This document shows, in pieces, positions 41,167-49,798 of a DNA stretch of 49,841 nucleotides; within the stretch, counting starts at the first letter, position 1, and each line of letters starts with the position of its first letter. The notes beneath the pieces were generated by a model. It saw nothing but the letters and a program-made list of their open reading frames with translations, was not told where the DNA came from and ran no database searches. The stretch lies in the NCBI RefSeq assembly GCF_002435945.1, contig NZ_DIXC01000003.1, forward strand, positions 1 through 49,841. Direction: 5' to 3'. The translations under genes and the position numbers were made by a program. The stretch comes from Mesotoga sp. UBA6090. GTDB lineage: Bacteria; Thermotogota; Thermotogae; Petrotogales; Kosmotogaceae.

Positions 41167-42220
41167 AAACAAGTTGAAAGCTGTCTTCATCGCCTTTGCA
41201 AAGGAAGCGTTCAGAAACAAGCTGGAAGTCTTTTTCACGCTGTTCTTCCCAATGATATTCCTGCTCTTCGGTTTCTTTTTCGGTGGCTCCAGTGATTATC
41301 AAAAGCCCTCCGTAGGGCTGTATCAGACCGGAAGTTACGATATTTCTCCGGTTATCGAGGAGACGGGGGCATGGAGACTAAGCCACTTCGATGATGAGAC
41401 GAGCCTGGAAGAAGAGATAAGAAGCGGGGATATCTTGCTGGGAGTTACATTCGATGGCGAGAAAATCTCCTATCTCTACCGTGAGGGTGATGTTGGTCAA
41501 CTTAGTACAATAGAAATGGCAAGGGCAAGTATCTCGGCGGCCGTTGAGAAGAAAATCAACAATGTGAAATCGGTGATTGTTGTTGAGAACATTCCCGAGA
41601 CAGCCGGAAGAGTTCGCGCAACCGATGTCGATTATATGATGTCAGGCGTCGTAGCAATCTCACTCCTTTCGGCCGGAATGTTTTCAGTGATCAGCGTCTT
41701 TGGAAGGTACAGAAAGAGGGGAGTACTTGATAGATTCAAGATCACTCCGCTCAAACCCATGACTTTCATTCTTGGAAGCACTCTGACGAGATTCCTGGTC
41801 AGTCTGGTGTCAATCATCCTGATCTTGTTAGTAAGCAGACTCTTGTTCAAGACAAGCTTTCAGATTGATTGGCCGCTTTTCCTTATATCGATAGTTTCAT
41901 CAACTCTCGGGATGATGGCTCTTGGCCTTTTCCTTACACTTCTCTTCAGGAATCCGGAAACGGCCGATTCGGCAGCCAGTATACTTATGGTGATAATGAT
42001 CTTTCTTGCAGGAATATACTTTCCACTGACATTCCTGCCCGGTTATCTGAGAACTATATCGATCTTTCTTCCCGTAAAGTACGTGGCTGAACTAATAAGA
42101 CATTCGCTTGGGATAGAATTGGTTTCCACAGCGTACTTTGTTATTACTAATATCGTGCTGTCTTTCAGTGGAGTATTGCTTCTTTACTTCACTGGAAAGC
42201 GTTATTTGAGCGCTTCTTGA
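41159..42220 (+). CDS. ABC-2-type permease, second subunit
   Basis: A 353-residue homologue of the preceding permease, with the same layout: N-terminal helix (about 22-42), extracytoplasmic domain to about residue 165, five helices, and the late FLPVKYVAELIRHSLG segment. Start ATG at 41159 lies within the upstream gene's end (8 bp overlap). Two non-identical permeases plus one ATPase indicate a heterodimeric exporter. An 80-bp gap with its own SD separates it from fprA, so the operon probably ends here, although I see no clear terminator. Confidence 0.85.
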   Translation: MSRNKLKAVFIAFAKEAFRNKLEVFFTLFFPMIFLLFGFFFGGSSDYQKPSVGLYQTGSYDISPVIEETGAWRLSHFDDETSLEEEIRSGDILLGVTFDGEKISYLYREGDVGQLSTIEMARASISAAVEKKINNVKSVIVVENIPETAGRVRATDVDYMMSGVVAISLLSAGMFSVISVFGRYRKRGVLDRFKITPLKPMTFILGSTLTRFLVSLVSIILILLVSRLLFKTSFQIDWPLFLISIVSSTLGMMALGLFLTLLFRNPETADSAASILMVIMIFLAGIYFPLTFLPGYLRTISIFLPVKYVAELIRHSLGIELVSTAYFVITNIVLSFSGVLLLYFTGKRYLSAS

Positions 42221-42299
42221 GAAAGAGCGCATGATTTGTTCTTCGAGAAAACATGATCAAACAATGTTTATATAAAGAATCTGAAAGGAGGCTTTTTGA

Positions 42300-43493
42300 G
42301 TGAGTGAAACTGTAAAAATCGCTGAAGGGATCCACTGGATAGGAGTGAATGACTTTGAGACTCATCTTTTCGAGGCCCTATGGCCGCTTCCAAGAGGAGT
42401 TTCCTACAACTCATATATTCTGATCGATGAAAAGGTCGTTCTCATCGACACTGTCAAGGGGCCTTTTTTCTCGGCATATCTCGACAAGATAAAGTCGCTT
42501 CTTCCCGCTGGAAAGAAGATCGATTATCTCGTGGTTAATCATATGGAGCCAGATCACTCCGGTTCGATCAAGGTCCTTAAAGAGGCCTTCCCTGAAATGA
42601 GTGTGGTCGGAAATGAGAAAACGATAGACATGCTCAATGCATTTTATGGTGTAGCAGACAATACATTCGCAGTCAAGGATGGCGAGGAGTTGAGCATTGG
42701 TTCAAAGATCCTCCGGTTCTACATGACCCCTATGGTGCACTGGCCAGAGACGATGATGACACTTGAAAAGACCACGGGGGTGCTGTTTTCCGGAGATGCT
42801 TTTGGAGGTTTCGGCACACTGAACGGCGGGATATTTGACGACGAAGTTGATGTCGATTTTTTCGAGGACGAGGTGCTCAGGTACTTCTCAAACATAGTCG
42901 GTAGATACAGTGCAATGGTTCAGAAGGCCTTCGAAAAACTCAAAGGTGTTGACATAAAGGTTATCTGCGCTACTCACGGACCCGTTTGGAGAAAGAACCC
43001 TTCAAGGATTCTCGATCTTTACGATCGCTGGAGCAGACAGGAGACAGAGGAAGGCGTCGTTCTGGTATACGGTTCAATGTATGGAAACACACAGAAAATG
43101 ATGGAGGCGGTGGCTTCCGGTCTTGTCGAGGGAGGCGTCGAGAGAGTCAGGGTTCACAATATCTCTACGACGCACATTTCGTTTATCATAAGAGACATCT
43201 GGAGATACAAGGGCCTAGTGATGGGGAGTTGTACCTATAATGCGGAGCTCTTCCCTCCGATGAAGCAACTGGTTAGCGCGATAGAGAACAGGATGATGAA
43301 AAATCACAAGATAGGAGTTTTCGGTTCCTATACCTGGAGCGGGGGAGCCCTGAAAGAACTTCAGCAGTTCGCTTCGAGATCGAAGTGCGATCAGGTGGGC
43401 CCGGTGATTGAGTCGAAGAGTTGTCCAACGCAAGAGGATCTCGACAAGTGCGTTGAACTGGGTCTGAACATGGCAGCGGCGATAAGGTCATGA
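42300..43493 (+). CDS. fprA: Flavodiiron protein (oxygen/NO reductase)
   Basis: A 397-residue flavodiiron protein. The metallo-beta-lactamase-like domain (about 1-248) carries all iron ligands: His81, Glu83, Asp85 and His147, Asp166, His226, with His86 next to the first set. The flavodoxin domain (about 250-397) starts at VVLVYGSMYGNTQKMM, the FMN loop. These enzymes reduce oxygen to water or NO to N2O in anaerobes and get electrons from rubredoxin or similar carriers; no rubredoxin gene is next to it. It starts at GTG 42300, with AAAGGAGG about nine bases upstream. A terminator at 43622-43655 ends the transcript. It is complete and probably used for oxygen tolerance. Confidence 0.95.
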   Translation: MSETVKIAEGIHWIGVNDFETHLFEALWPLPRGVSYNSYILIDEKVVLIDTVKGPFFSAYLDKIKSLLPAGKKIDYLVVNHMEPDHSGSIKVLKEAFPEMSVVGNEKTIDMLNAFYGVADNTFAVKDGEELSIGSKILRFYMTPMVHWPETMMTLEKTTGVLFSGDAFGGFGTLNGGIFDDEVDVDFFEDEVLRYFSNIVGRYSAMVQKAFEKLKGVDIKVICATHGPVWRKNPSRILDLYDRWSRQETEEGVVLVYGSMYGNTQKMMEAVASGLVEGGVERVRVHNISTTHISFIIRDIWRYKGLVMGSCTYNAELFPPMKQLVSAIENRMMKNHKIGVFGSYTWSGGALKELQQFASRSKCDQVGPVIESKSCPTQEDLDKCVELGLNMAAAIRS

Positions 43494-43621
43494 ATTGCTG
43501 CCTCTCCTTCTGCAAAGTCGATCGGGACACATTCTGTGAGAAGTGTGATCGGCGCATATCATCGAAAGATCTATTTCATACTGAATAGCTCATCTTTAAG
43601 GATTTCAGAAGGAACGACAAG

Positions 43622-43655
43622 GAGCCTCTCAGGTAGTAGAGGCTCTTTCCTTTCT
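43622..43655 (+). terminator. Terminator downstream of fprA
   Basis: GAGCCTCT (43622-43629) and AGAGGCTC (43638-43645) form an 8-bp stem with an eight-base loop, followed on the plus strand by TTTCCTTTCTT. The minus strand has no comparable T-run. The stem lies 128 bp past the fprA stop and touches the end of the convergent pseudogene. Confidence 0.75.
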
Positions 43656-44392
43656 TCTAAGCTGCTCCTGCCGTTTGCCGCACCGGTCGCCCCAAACTGC
43701 GATTATTTCTCCGTCGGCTTTCGCGTCGATTACCTCGCAGCTGTTCGAACAACCGTTGCAAATGAAGCTGGAAGGCCTGAAATCGAGATTGAGATAGTCA
43801 AACTTGAAGGAAGATTCCACAGTTTTTCTCTCAATCTCTTCGAGAGCGAGAATCGCGGGCCTATGGCACCCCCGTCGAGTTCGGCCCACGCCTTTTTGAT
43901 GGTCTTACCTTCCAGGCAGAGATTTCTGAACTTCTTCCATCTCCTAGCTGAGGAATGACTGGCTCTTCGGATCTCGCTCCTGGAGACACCCAGTTTCCCG
44001 GCAATGAGACAAATCAACCTTGGTGAAGTGATGTCTTCAGTGTTGCTCTGAATCTCAAGTGCGAGCAACTTCGACCTGGCGGCCGGGATTCCATGTTCTA
44101 ACATGTCGGGTAGTCCCATGAACTTGGGGCAAAAGTACTTGCCCTTCTCAACTGAAACCATTCTAGGCACAAATACGTAATCAACGCCCTGATCGACCAA
44201 CCTGAGGACGTGACCGTTGTATATCTTGATTGGAACGCTGATCTCGGGAACCGAAACCCCGATCCCTCTCTCAATCGTCTTCTTGTCGGTCTTTTACGTT
44301 GTGATTACCTCTATTCCCAGTTCTTCAAACAGATGGACCCGGTACGGCCCGTAATAATAATATAAGAGAGCTCCAGGTATTCCTATCTTCAA
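43629..44392 (-). pseudogene. Broken DUF2229 acyl-CoA dehydratase-activase-like gene
   Basis: Read on the minus strand from TTG 44392, the frame gives KIGIPGALLYYYYGPYRVHLF, then an in-frame TAA at 44294-44296, then resumes in the same frame with the family segments GVSVPEISVPIKIYNGHV, LVDQGVDYVFVPRMVSVEKG, YFCPKFMGLPD and KAWAELDGGAIG. Near 43858 a one-base deletion moves the rest to another frame, which continues AILALEEIERKTVE and ends with a cysteine motif (CNGCSNSCEV, GDRCGK). The total of 764 nt is one short of a multiple of three, as the deletion predicts. The family (DUF2229, linked to 2-hydroxyacyl-CoA dehydratase activases) is clear. One nonsense and one frameshift mutation mean it is inactive, unless sequencing errors are to blame. 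Confidence 0.82.
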
Positions 44393-44606
44393 CTTATCTC
44401 TTCCTCACTGGCCCGTACCGACAGGTCCTGACATTTGGCCAATATAAAATATAGCACCCGTTGTCGACTGGAACAATGCTGGCAATGTAGTAGCTTCTGA
44501 TCAGGACCAGGTTCGGACAACTCCTGCGAGCGTCGGTTTAATCTCTCTTTAATAACATCCTGGATAAACTTGGTTCAATACCAAACGAAGAAGGGAGGTA
44601 AAGAAA

Positions 44607-45491
44607 ATGAAAAAGCTACTATTCTTGATTGTCTTGGTCTTTGCGTTTTTCTTCTCTGGGTGCGTGGATCTTACTTTGCCAGAGGCTGACAGGGGAACGG
44701 TGAGAGTTGTTCTTACCGATGCGGTAATCCCTATCGAAGAGATTGACTCTCTTATGGTAAGGATTGAAAGCATAAAGCTCTATGGGTCCGAGGAGGTTCC
44801 TCCAGATGAATACGAGCCTTTTGTGATTGTGGACGAACCATTTGAAGTAGACATTCTTACTCTGGTGGGAACGACTTTCGAACTGCCCGACACTACAGGA
44901 GTCGTCGGTGTATATAACCAGTTGCGGATAGAAGTGTCTGCGGCAACTATGACCGCCAATGAGATAGTCTATCCAGTCACCGTCAACTCTGGATCACTGA
45001 AGATCAACAATCTGGGCCTCGAGATCATCGAAGGTTCTGTGACGAACGTTGTTCTTGACTTTGACTTGTCAAAGTCACTGAAAATCAACGGCCGGTGGGA
45101 GGACATCGTCAGTGAAGCTGAGATCTCAGGCGAGAAGAAGAGCCACGAAGACAAGGTCCACATGACGCCCGTAATCCATGTTCGCCACGGAAGCCTTTTT
45201 GATGTAACGGGAATTGTCTCTTCGGATCAGTTGCCTCTCCTTGTAGCGCTGTTTCCCGAAGGTGAAGACGAGGCTCTTACGACGTTTACCCATATCGACA
45301 ATCCGATTTGGGAAGCAGGCGAATTCAGATTCTGCAAGGTTGGCCCGGGGGAGTATAGACTGGAGTTCTTCGACAATTACGGGGATGAGGGATTCTCGGT
45401 CGATGAAAGCGAATCCAGATATCAATCCATTTCAGTTACCGTTGCAGACAAAGACGTCGATCTTGGTACAATTGTCTTGGTTGAGAAATAG
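44607..45491 (+). CDS. DUF4382 lipoprotein
   Basis: A 294-residue lipoprotein: basic start MKKLLFL, hydrophobic segment and lipobox FFSGC with Cys19 as lipidation site. The DUF4382 domain follows (about 30-185): GTVRVVLTDAVIPIEEIDSL, a conserved middle with VYNQLRIEVSAA and VVLDFDLSKSL. The last 100 residues are a carboxypeptidase-regulatory-like or Ig-like beta domain (VTGIVSSDQLP ... GEYRLEFFDNYGD). DUF4382 is a frequent surface lipoprotein domain of unknown role. The ATG follows GGGAGG eight bases upstream. A TTGGT/ACCAA inverted repeat (44570-44584) lies just upstream. No T-run terminator separates it from the next gene, 121 bp away. Confidence 0.82.
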   Translation: MKKLLFLIVLVFAFFFSGCVDLTLPEADRGTVRVVLTDAVIPIEEIDSLMVRIESIKLYGSEEVPPDEYEPFVIVDEPFEVDILTLVGTTFELPDTTGVVGVYNQLRIEVSAATMTANEIVYPVTVNSGSLKINNLGLEIIEGSVTNVVLDFDLSKSLKINGRWEDIVSEAEISGEKKSHEDKVHMTPVIHVRHGSLFDVTGIVSSDQLPLLVALFPEGEDEALTTFTHIDNPIWEAGEFRFCKVGPGEYRLEFFDNYGDEGFSVDESESRYQSISVTVADKDVDLGTIVLVEK

Positions 45492-45612
45492 GTGTTGCAA
45501 AGAGTTAAATCTCGATTTGTCATCAAGGAGTTTGGATTGATTAACTGGAAAGCACGAGGGGTTCATCTGTTCAATACTGCCATTGGTTTGCGGAAGTGAA
45601 GGTGAAGCTCAT

Positions 45613-46287
45613 ATGAAGAGAGTCATTTGTCTTGTCTCCGCTATTGTTTTTATGTTTTCAGCCGCACTTTCGGTTGGTACTGTGCTTGAAAGCGAGCAGT
45701 CTTTGCTTGGTTACCTGGTTGGGGGCGGGGACTTTGAGCTATCAGTCAGCATCACCTTAATTCTGAAGGTGCAGCAGATAGCTGCTGGCGAGATTCTCGC
45801 TATGTTTGTTCTTCCCGAAGGGTTGGTAAGGGTTGTGACCGACTCCAGAGTAGTCACGCTCTCTTCAGATGGTGAGATTTCAGAAATAAGCGAAGCTAGC
45901 GAGGTCGGCATTTCATCAGAAGTAAAGATGATTGACGCTTTCTCTCTTGTTTCTATACAGTCAAGGGAGGAGGTTCGCGGTATCTTTCTTGTACAGGAAG
46001 AGAACGGTCACTTCTGGCATGTAATAACCGAGACGAAATCTTACAGGTTAGGAAGCAGTTTTGCTTCAACGCTAAATGTAATGGCAAATGAGAAGGCGCT
46101 TGAGGAGGCCAGCAAAAGACTGGAGAAAGCACTGGGCGAGGAAGAGGATTTGACTCCTTCGGAAAAGCCAGGCAAACCCGATGATCCAAGCAAACCCAAG
46201 GATCCAGGCAAGCCCGACGATCCAGGTAAGCCCAACGATCCGGGCAAGCCAGACACTCCTCCCGGCAAAGAAAACGGAAAGAATTGA
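45613..46287 (+). CDS. Secreted protein with Pro-Gly-Lys-Pro-Asp repeat tail
   Basis: A 224-residue protein. A signal peptide (about 1-20) leads into a globular part of about 150 residues that begins ESEQSLLGYLVGGGDFELSV and is rich in strands; I do not recognise it. After a charged helix (ASKRLEKALGEEEDL) comes a low-complexity tail of PGKPDDP-type hexapeptides ending GKENGKN, like a spacer that crosses a cell envelope layer. The ATG at 45613 has GAAGGTGA upstream; an in-frame start at 45583 is not followed by a better one. It ends six bases before the response regulator gene, so it is probably made with the two-component pair and may be its sensor accessory or target. Confidence 0.65.
   Translation: MKRVICLVSAIVFMFSAALSVGTVLESEQSLLGYLVGGGDFELSVSITLILKVQQIAAGEILAMFVLPEGLVRVVTDSRVVTLSSDGEISEISEASEVGISSEVKMIDAFSLVSIQSREEVRGIFLVQEENGHFWHVITETKSYRLGSSFASTLNVMANEKALEEASKRLEKALGEEEDLTPSEKPGKPDDPSKPKDPGKPDDPGKPNDPGKPDTPPGKENGKN
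46168..46257 (+). repeat. Five 18-bp tandem repeats encoding the hexapeptide tail
   Basis: Five in-frame units of the type CCAGGCAAACCCGATGAT follow each other, encoding P-G/S-K-P-D/K/N-D/T. Third-position differences between units show that they are old or under codon drift. The array is the sort that changes length by slippage. Confidence 0.8.
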
Positions 46288-46293
46288 TGCTCG

Positions 46294-46980
46294 ATGAAAC
46301 TCTTGATAGTTGAAGATGAGAAAAGACTTCTCGATAATGTCGTCTCCTTTTTTGAGCGTTCGGGATTTCTTGTGGATGCCTCTCAGAACGCAGAAGAAGG
46401 ACTTGATCTTGCCCTTGAGCGTAGCTATGATTGCATTGTTCTCGATGTCCTCCTGCCCGGCATGAACGGTTATGAATTCTGCCGCTTTCTGAGAGAAGAG
46501 ATAAAGTCCAATGTTCCTATAATAATAATCACCGCACTGGGCGAAGTTGACAACAGGATTGAAGGACTTGAGATCGGAGCCGATGATTACGTTCCCAAAC
46601 CATTCGATCTGCGTGAGCTAGAAGCCAGAGTAAGAGCTCTTGTAAGACGGAATCAGCTGAAGATAGAGTCGATAGTTCAGTACGGTCCTCTACGTTACGA
46701 TTCGAGAAAGGAAGTCTTCGCCTGCTCCGGGGGAAGATTGGACCTAACCTCGAGAGAGGTTTCGATCCTCGCACTGCTCTTCCGCAACCCGGGAACCGTG
46801 TTCTCCAGAGAAGAGATAACCGACAAGATCTGGGAAACAGGCTTTGAACCGCGCAGCAATATTGTTGATGTCTATATTAACTACATAAGACGGAAACTCG
46901 AATCGGCGGGGATGTATAACATGATCGAGACAGTTCCGGGAAAGGGGTACAGATTCAGGAGCTTGGCAGATGACGGTTAG
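46294..46980 (+). CDS. OmpR/PhoB-family response regulator
   Basis: A 228-residue two-domain regulator. The receiver domain has acidic residues Glu7-Asp8, phosphoacceptor Asp51 (CIVLDVLLPG) and the conserved Lys in YVPKPFDLREL. The winged-helix DNA-binding domain (about 127-228) has LTSREVSILALLF and NIVDVYINYIRRKL, ending GKGYRF. It should bind DNA when phosphorylated by the kinase encoded next, with which it overlaps by 11 bp. Its target may include the secreted protein and lipoprotein genes just upstream, a common local arrangement, though I see no clear operator repeat. Confidence 0.92.
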   Translation: MKLLIVEDEKRLLDNVVSFFERSGFLVDASQNAEEGLDLALERSYDCIVLDVLLPGMNGYEFCRFLREEIKSNVPIIIITALGEVDNRIEGLEIGADDYVPKPFDLRELEARVRALVRRNQLKIESIVQYGPLRYDSRKEVFACSGGRLDLTSREVSILALLFRNPGTVFSREEITDKIWETGFEPRSNIVDVYINYIRRKLESAGMYNMIETVPGKGYRFRSLADDG

Positions 46981-48253
46981 GGGAAAGATCTCACTCCTTT
47001 ACCTTGTAACTTACGGCACCGTGGTGATTTCACTGGGCCTGACGGTCTTTTTTGTCCTGAGGAATCTGGAATTTCGCAGGATAGATAATCTTCTCCTATC
47101 ATTTCATAACGATATAGTCAACACGTACAAATTCGCAGGTCAAGAAAACAGACTTCTGAGCCTTGCGGGAAATGAAGACTTTGGATTCGCCATATACATA
47201 GAAGATGAACCAGTAGCGAGTTTTCGGGCTGAACCGGAACTGTTCAAGGAAGTTGCAGGAATCGGCACAAAAGGTGACCATCGATATAGAGCGACTGTCG
47301 AGCTTATCGAAGGAGCCGAAGAGAGATTCGTGACTTTCTACAATCTCGAAAAGTCTGAGGAGTATCTGAAGTTTGTTCTTGCAGTAGTGGTCTTTTCCTC
47401 GTTATCGATCCTGTTGGCCGTAAGCCTCATTGGAACAATATTCACGAGAAAACTGATAAGACCTTTTGAAGAGGCCGGCAACCAAATGGAGCTAATCAGC
47501 AGAACGGGACTAAAGGATGCCAGAATTGTGCTGAAGAAGAGTGGAGACGAGGTTTCAAAGCTGGAAAGCGAAATCAATAAGGCGCTGAGTAGAATAGAGC
47601 AGTTGATTAACGATGCAAAGCAGTTCTCTTCAAGAATCGCTCACGAGTTGAGAACGCCCCTCGCAGTAATGAAATCGAATCTTCAGCTCTCTTTGACCGG
47701 CAATTCTTCGGAAGAGAGTATGCACGAAGCCTTGAGAGAAACCCTTGAGGAAGTGGAAAAGCTCATAAGACTCTCTGAAGAGTATCTGCTTCTGTCGCGC
47801 TCAGAGACTTCGGTACCAATCGAGAAGATAGAGATAGATCTCTCCCGACTTGTCTTGAAGACTACTGAGAAGATCATGATTCTTCATCCCGACAAAGAGA
47901 TTGAAATACAGATCCTCCCCGAGATAATGATTAATGCCTCCGGATACATGATCGAGCACGTTGTAATGAATCTTCTTGACAATGCCTGCAAGTATTCTAC
48001 GGACGACTCTGTGGAGATCAGGCTGACCCGTGAAGAGGAATTCTCTCTGTTATCTGTTTCCAACAAGGGAAAAGCCGTCGATTTCATGAACCTTGAAGAA
48101 TCCGTGAAGGAAGTGAAAGGTCAGGGATACGGTCTCGGTCTGAGAGTGGTCTTGTCGATTTTGCGTGCGCACAATCTTAGGCTTGATTACGAACATAAAG
48201 AGGGTGTCAATAGATTCATGATCGAATTTCCCTGTGAGACCTGTTCTCAATAG
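46970..48253 (+). CDS. Sensor histidine kinase
   Basis: A 427-residue membrane kinase. Two transmembrane helices (about 8-31 and 136-158) bracket a 100-residue extracytoplasmic sensor domain. HAMP (about 160-212) and HisKA follow, with phosphoacceptor His225 in SSRIAHELRTPLAVMKS. The ATPase domain has the N box NLLDNACKYS and the G2-type box GYGLGL. The G1-like DxGxG is degenerate: SNKGKAVDF where DNGPGI-type sequence is expected, which may lower activity. Overlaps its regulator gene by 11 bp. The extracytoplasmic domain may sense the envelope or the secreted neighbour protein. Confidence 0.88.
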   Translation: MTVRGKISLLYLVTYGTVVISLGLTVFFVLRNLEFRRIDNLLLSFHNDIVNTYKFAGQENRLLSLAGNEDFGFAIYIEDEPVASFRAEPELFKEVAGIGTKGDHRYRATVELIEGAEERFVTFYNLEKSEEYLKFVLAVVVFSSLSILLAVSLIGTIFTRKLIRPFEEAGNQMELISRTGLKDARIVLKKSGDEVSKLESEINKALSRIEQLINDAKQFSSRIAHELRTPLAVMKSNLQLSLTGNSSEESMHEALRETLEEVEKLIRLSEEYLLLSRSETSVPIEKIEIDLSRLVLKTTEKIMILHPDKEIEIQILPEIMINASGYMIEHVVMNLLDNACKYSTDDSVEIRLTREEEFSLLSVSNKGKAVDFMNLEESVKEVKGQGYGLGLRVVLSILRAHNLRLDYEHKEGVNRFMIEFPCETCSQ

Positions 48254-48363
48254 CATAAGACACGTCCTGGAAGCCGGCCGACTCGTCGTCTGCATCCATT
48301 CATAGGTTCCAGTTTGAGAGTAGTCTGGTAAGATCGAGTATCACTGACAGCCGGAGGAAGAAA

Positions 48364-49485
48364 ATGAAGCTAAATGATTTCAAACTGGAAGTTTACTTTG
48401 AAAAGCACGAGTTCGACGCACCACACCTTCTTGCTCAGTCTGACTGTGAAGCCATGACGATCGGCGAGTTGCTGAAAATGAACGGGGAACCCCCCTCGAA
48501 GTTCATGGATACGTGGCTTGGCTACACCGAAGTTCCCGGCAATCGCGATTTGAGGGCGCAAATTGCCAGGCTTTACGCGAGCGTCAAAACGGACGAGGTT
48601 CTGGTTCACTCAGGCGCTGAAGAGGCGATCTTCAACTTCATGAATGTCTTTCTTCAGAAAGGCGACCATGTGATCTGCCAGTTTCCAGTTTATCAGTCAC
48701 TGTACGAAGTCGCCAACGCAATCGGATGTGAAGTGACCCGCTGGGAACTGAGAAGAAGCGGTGAAGAATGGAGCTTTGATGTAGATGAGCTGAGGGATCT
48801 TGTTCGCCCAGAAACTAAACTGGTTGTGATAAACAATCCTAATAACCCGACCGGATACCTTGTTTCTAACAGAGATCTGATGAAGATCGCTTCCTTTACC
48901 GAAGAAAGGGGGATTTTCGTTTTCTCCGACGAGGTCTACAGAGGGCTTGAGCTTGATCAATCCATAGAGAAGCAGGAGTCCTTTGCAGATATTTCCGACA
49001 ACTCTCTTGCACTGGGTGTGATGTCGAAATCTTACGGATTGGCCGGGTTGAGAATCGGCTGGGTTGTATCTCACAACAAAAGTGTCCTGGAATCAATGAC
49101 TAGATTCAAACATTACACTACGATCTGTAACAGCGCGCCCTCGGAGTATCTTGCCTGGAAGGCGCTGTGTGTAGGTGACAAGATCCTGAAAAGGAACAGA
49201 GCGATAGTTGTTGAGAACTGGGATCGAGCTGCCCTATTCTTCGAGAAGCACTCGTCGGAGTTCAAAGTTTCGAGGCCAAAGGCAGGACCCATAGCTTTTG
49301 TACATTTCGTTGGAGGGGATGTTGAAGACTTCTGCTCGGCGGTCCTGGAAAGCGCGGGAATTTTACTTCTTCCCGGATCGATGTACGATTTTGAAGGCGG
49401 CTTTTTTAGAATGGGATTCGGCCGAAAGAGCTTCGCAGAAGGGTTGGACCGGCTGGATGAGTTTCTGGAGTCATCCGATAGATGA
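48364..49485 (+). CDS. Class I/II PLP-dependent aminotransferase
   Basis: A 373-residue fold-type I aminotransferase. The PLP lysine is Lys222 in VMSKSYGLAGLRIGW. Asp189 in VFSDEVYRG binds the pyridine nitrogen, NNPNNPTGYL is the conserved phosphate/ring contact, and an arginine near the end (FRMGFGRKSF) binds the substrate carboxylate. It is close to the aspartate/aromatic aminotransferase and cystathionine-lyase-like MalY group. The exact amino acid cannot be read. The ATG follows GGAGG at 48353-48357. It stands alone on the plus strand; a terminator-like hairpin lies 157 bp downstream. Confidence 0.88.
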   Translation: MKLNDFKLEVYFEKHEFDAPHLLAQSDCEAMTIGELLKMNGEPPSKFMDTWLGYTEVPGNRDLRAQIARLYASVKTDEVLVHSGAEEAIFNFMNVFLQKGDHVICQFPVYQSLYEVANAIGCEVTRWELRRSGEEWSFDVDELRDLVRPETKLVVINNPNNPTGYLVSNRDLMKIASFTEERGIFVFSDEVYRGLELDQSIEKQESFADISDNSLALGVMSKSYGLAGLRIGWVVSHNKSVLESMTRFKHYTTICNSAPSEYLAWKALCVGDKILKRNRAIVVENWDRAALFFEKHSSEFKVSRPKAGPIAFVHFVGGDVEDFCSAVLESAGILLLPGSMYDFEGGFFRMGFGRKSFAEGLDRLDEFLESSDR

Positions 49486-49604
49486 TTATTCATTTAAGCG
49501 ACCACTGTTGTCTATATGTGAATAATAAATTCAGATCGACAAAGCCAAAAGAATTACGGATCCCCGAGCGAGATTTCTTAACCTACCGGCAACAGCAAGA
49601 CCGG

Positions 49605-49633
49605 TTGACTTTAACGATTATTCGTGATATTAT
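49605..49633 (+). promoter_or_regulatory. Near-consensus promoter just before a hairpin
   Basis: TTGACT (49605-49610) and TATTAT (49628-49633) are 17 bp apart. Transcription would start near 49640, right at the foot of a hairpin with a T-run. Confidence 0.6.
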
Positions 49634-49641
49634 TACGAGTG

Positions 49642-49670
49642 AAGACGCTTTTAGAGCGTCTTTTTTCTTT
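49642..49670 (+). terminator. Hairpin with T-run
   Basis: AAGACGCT (49642-49649) pairs perfectly with AGCGTCTT (49655-49662) around a five-base loop; the stem end runs into TTTTTT (49661-49666) and CTTT. It has the look of a plus-strand rho-independent terminator, probably of the aminotransferase gene. The promoter directly upstream would also place it at the very start of a new transcript. Confidence 0.75.
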
Positions 49671-49798
49671 CCTCTATGATTCTGGATGAAGCTATAATCG
49701 CCGAACGGAGAGGGGGCTCTTAAGAGCGACCAACTCTTCTCGGAGAACGGCCAACCGAAAACTGGTATCGTTCTTCTGATTCTGGCAACTTGGATCTG
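49667..49798. other. Structured non-coding stretch next to the intron end
   Basis: No gene is seen. AGAACG (49744-49749) can pair with CGTTCT (49769-49774), with CCA/TGG pairing inside. CTCTTAAGAG near 49719 is a 10-bp palindrome. TGATTCTGG occurs twice, exactly 100 bp apart (49677-49685 and 49777-49785). It could be a structured RNA or the exon beside a group II intron. Confidence 0.35.

Noticed and set aside
46168..46257. CRISPR array
   Set aside because: The 18-bp units are in frame, contiguous without spacers and encode a proline-rich tail.
49667..49798. SAM-type or other known riboswitch
   Set aside because: The palindrome CTCTTAAGAG recalls SAM-I, but the conserved core segments are not in the right order or spacing and no gene follows.
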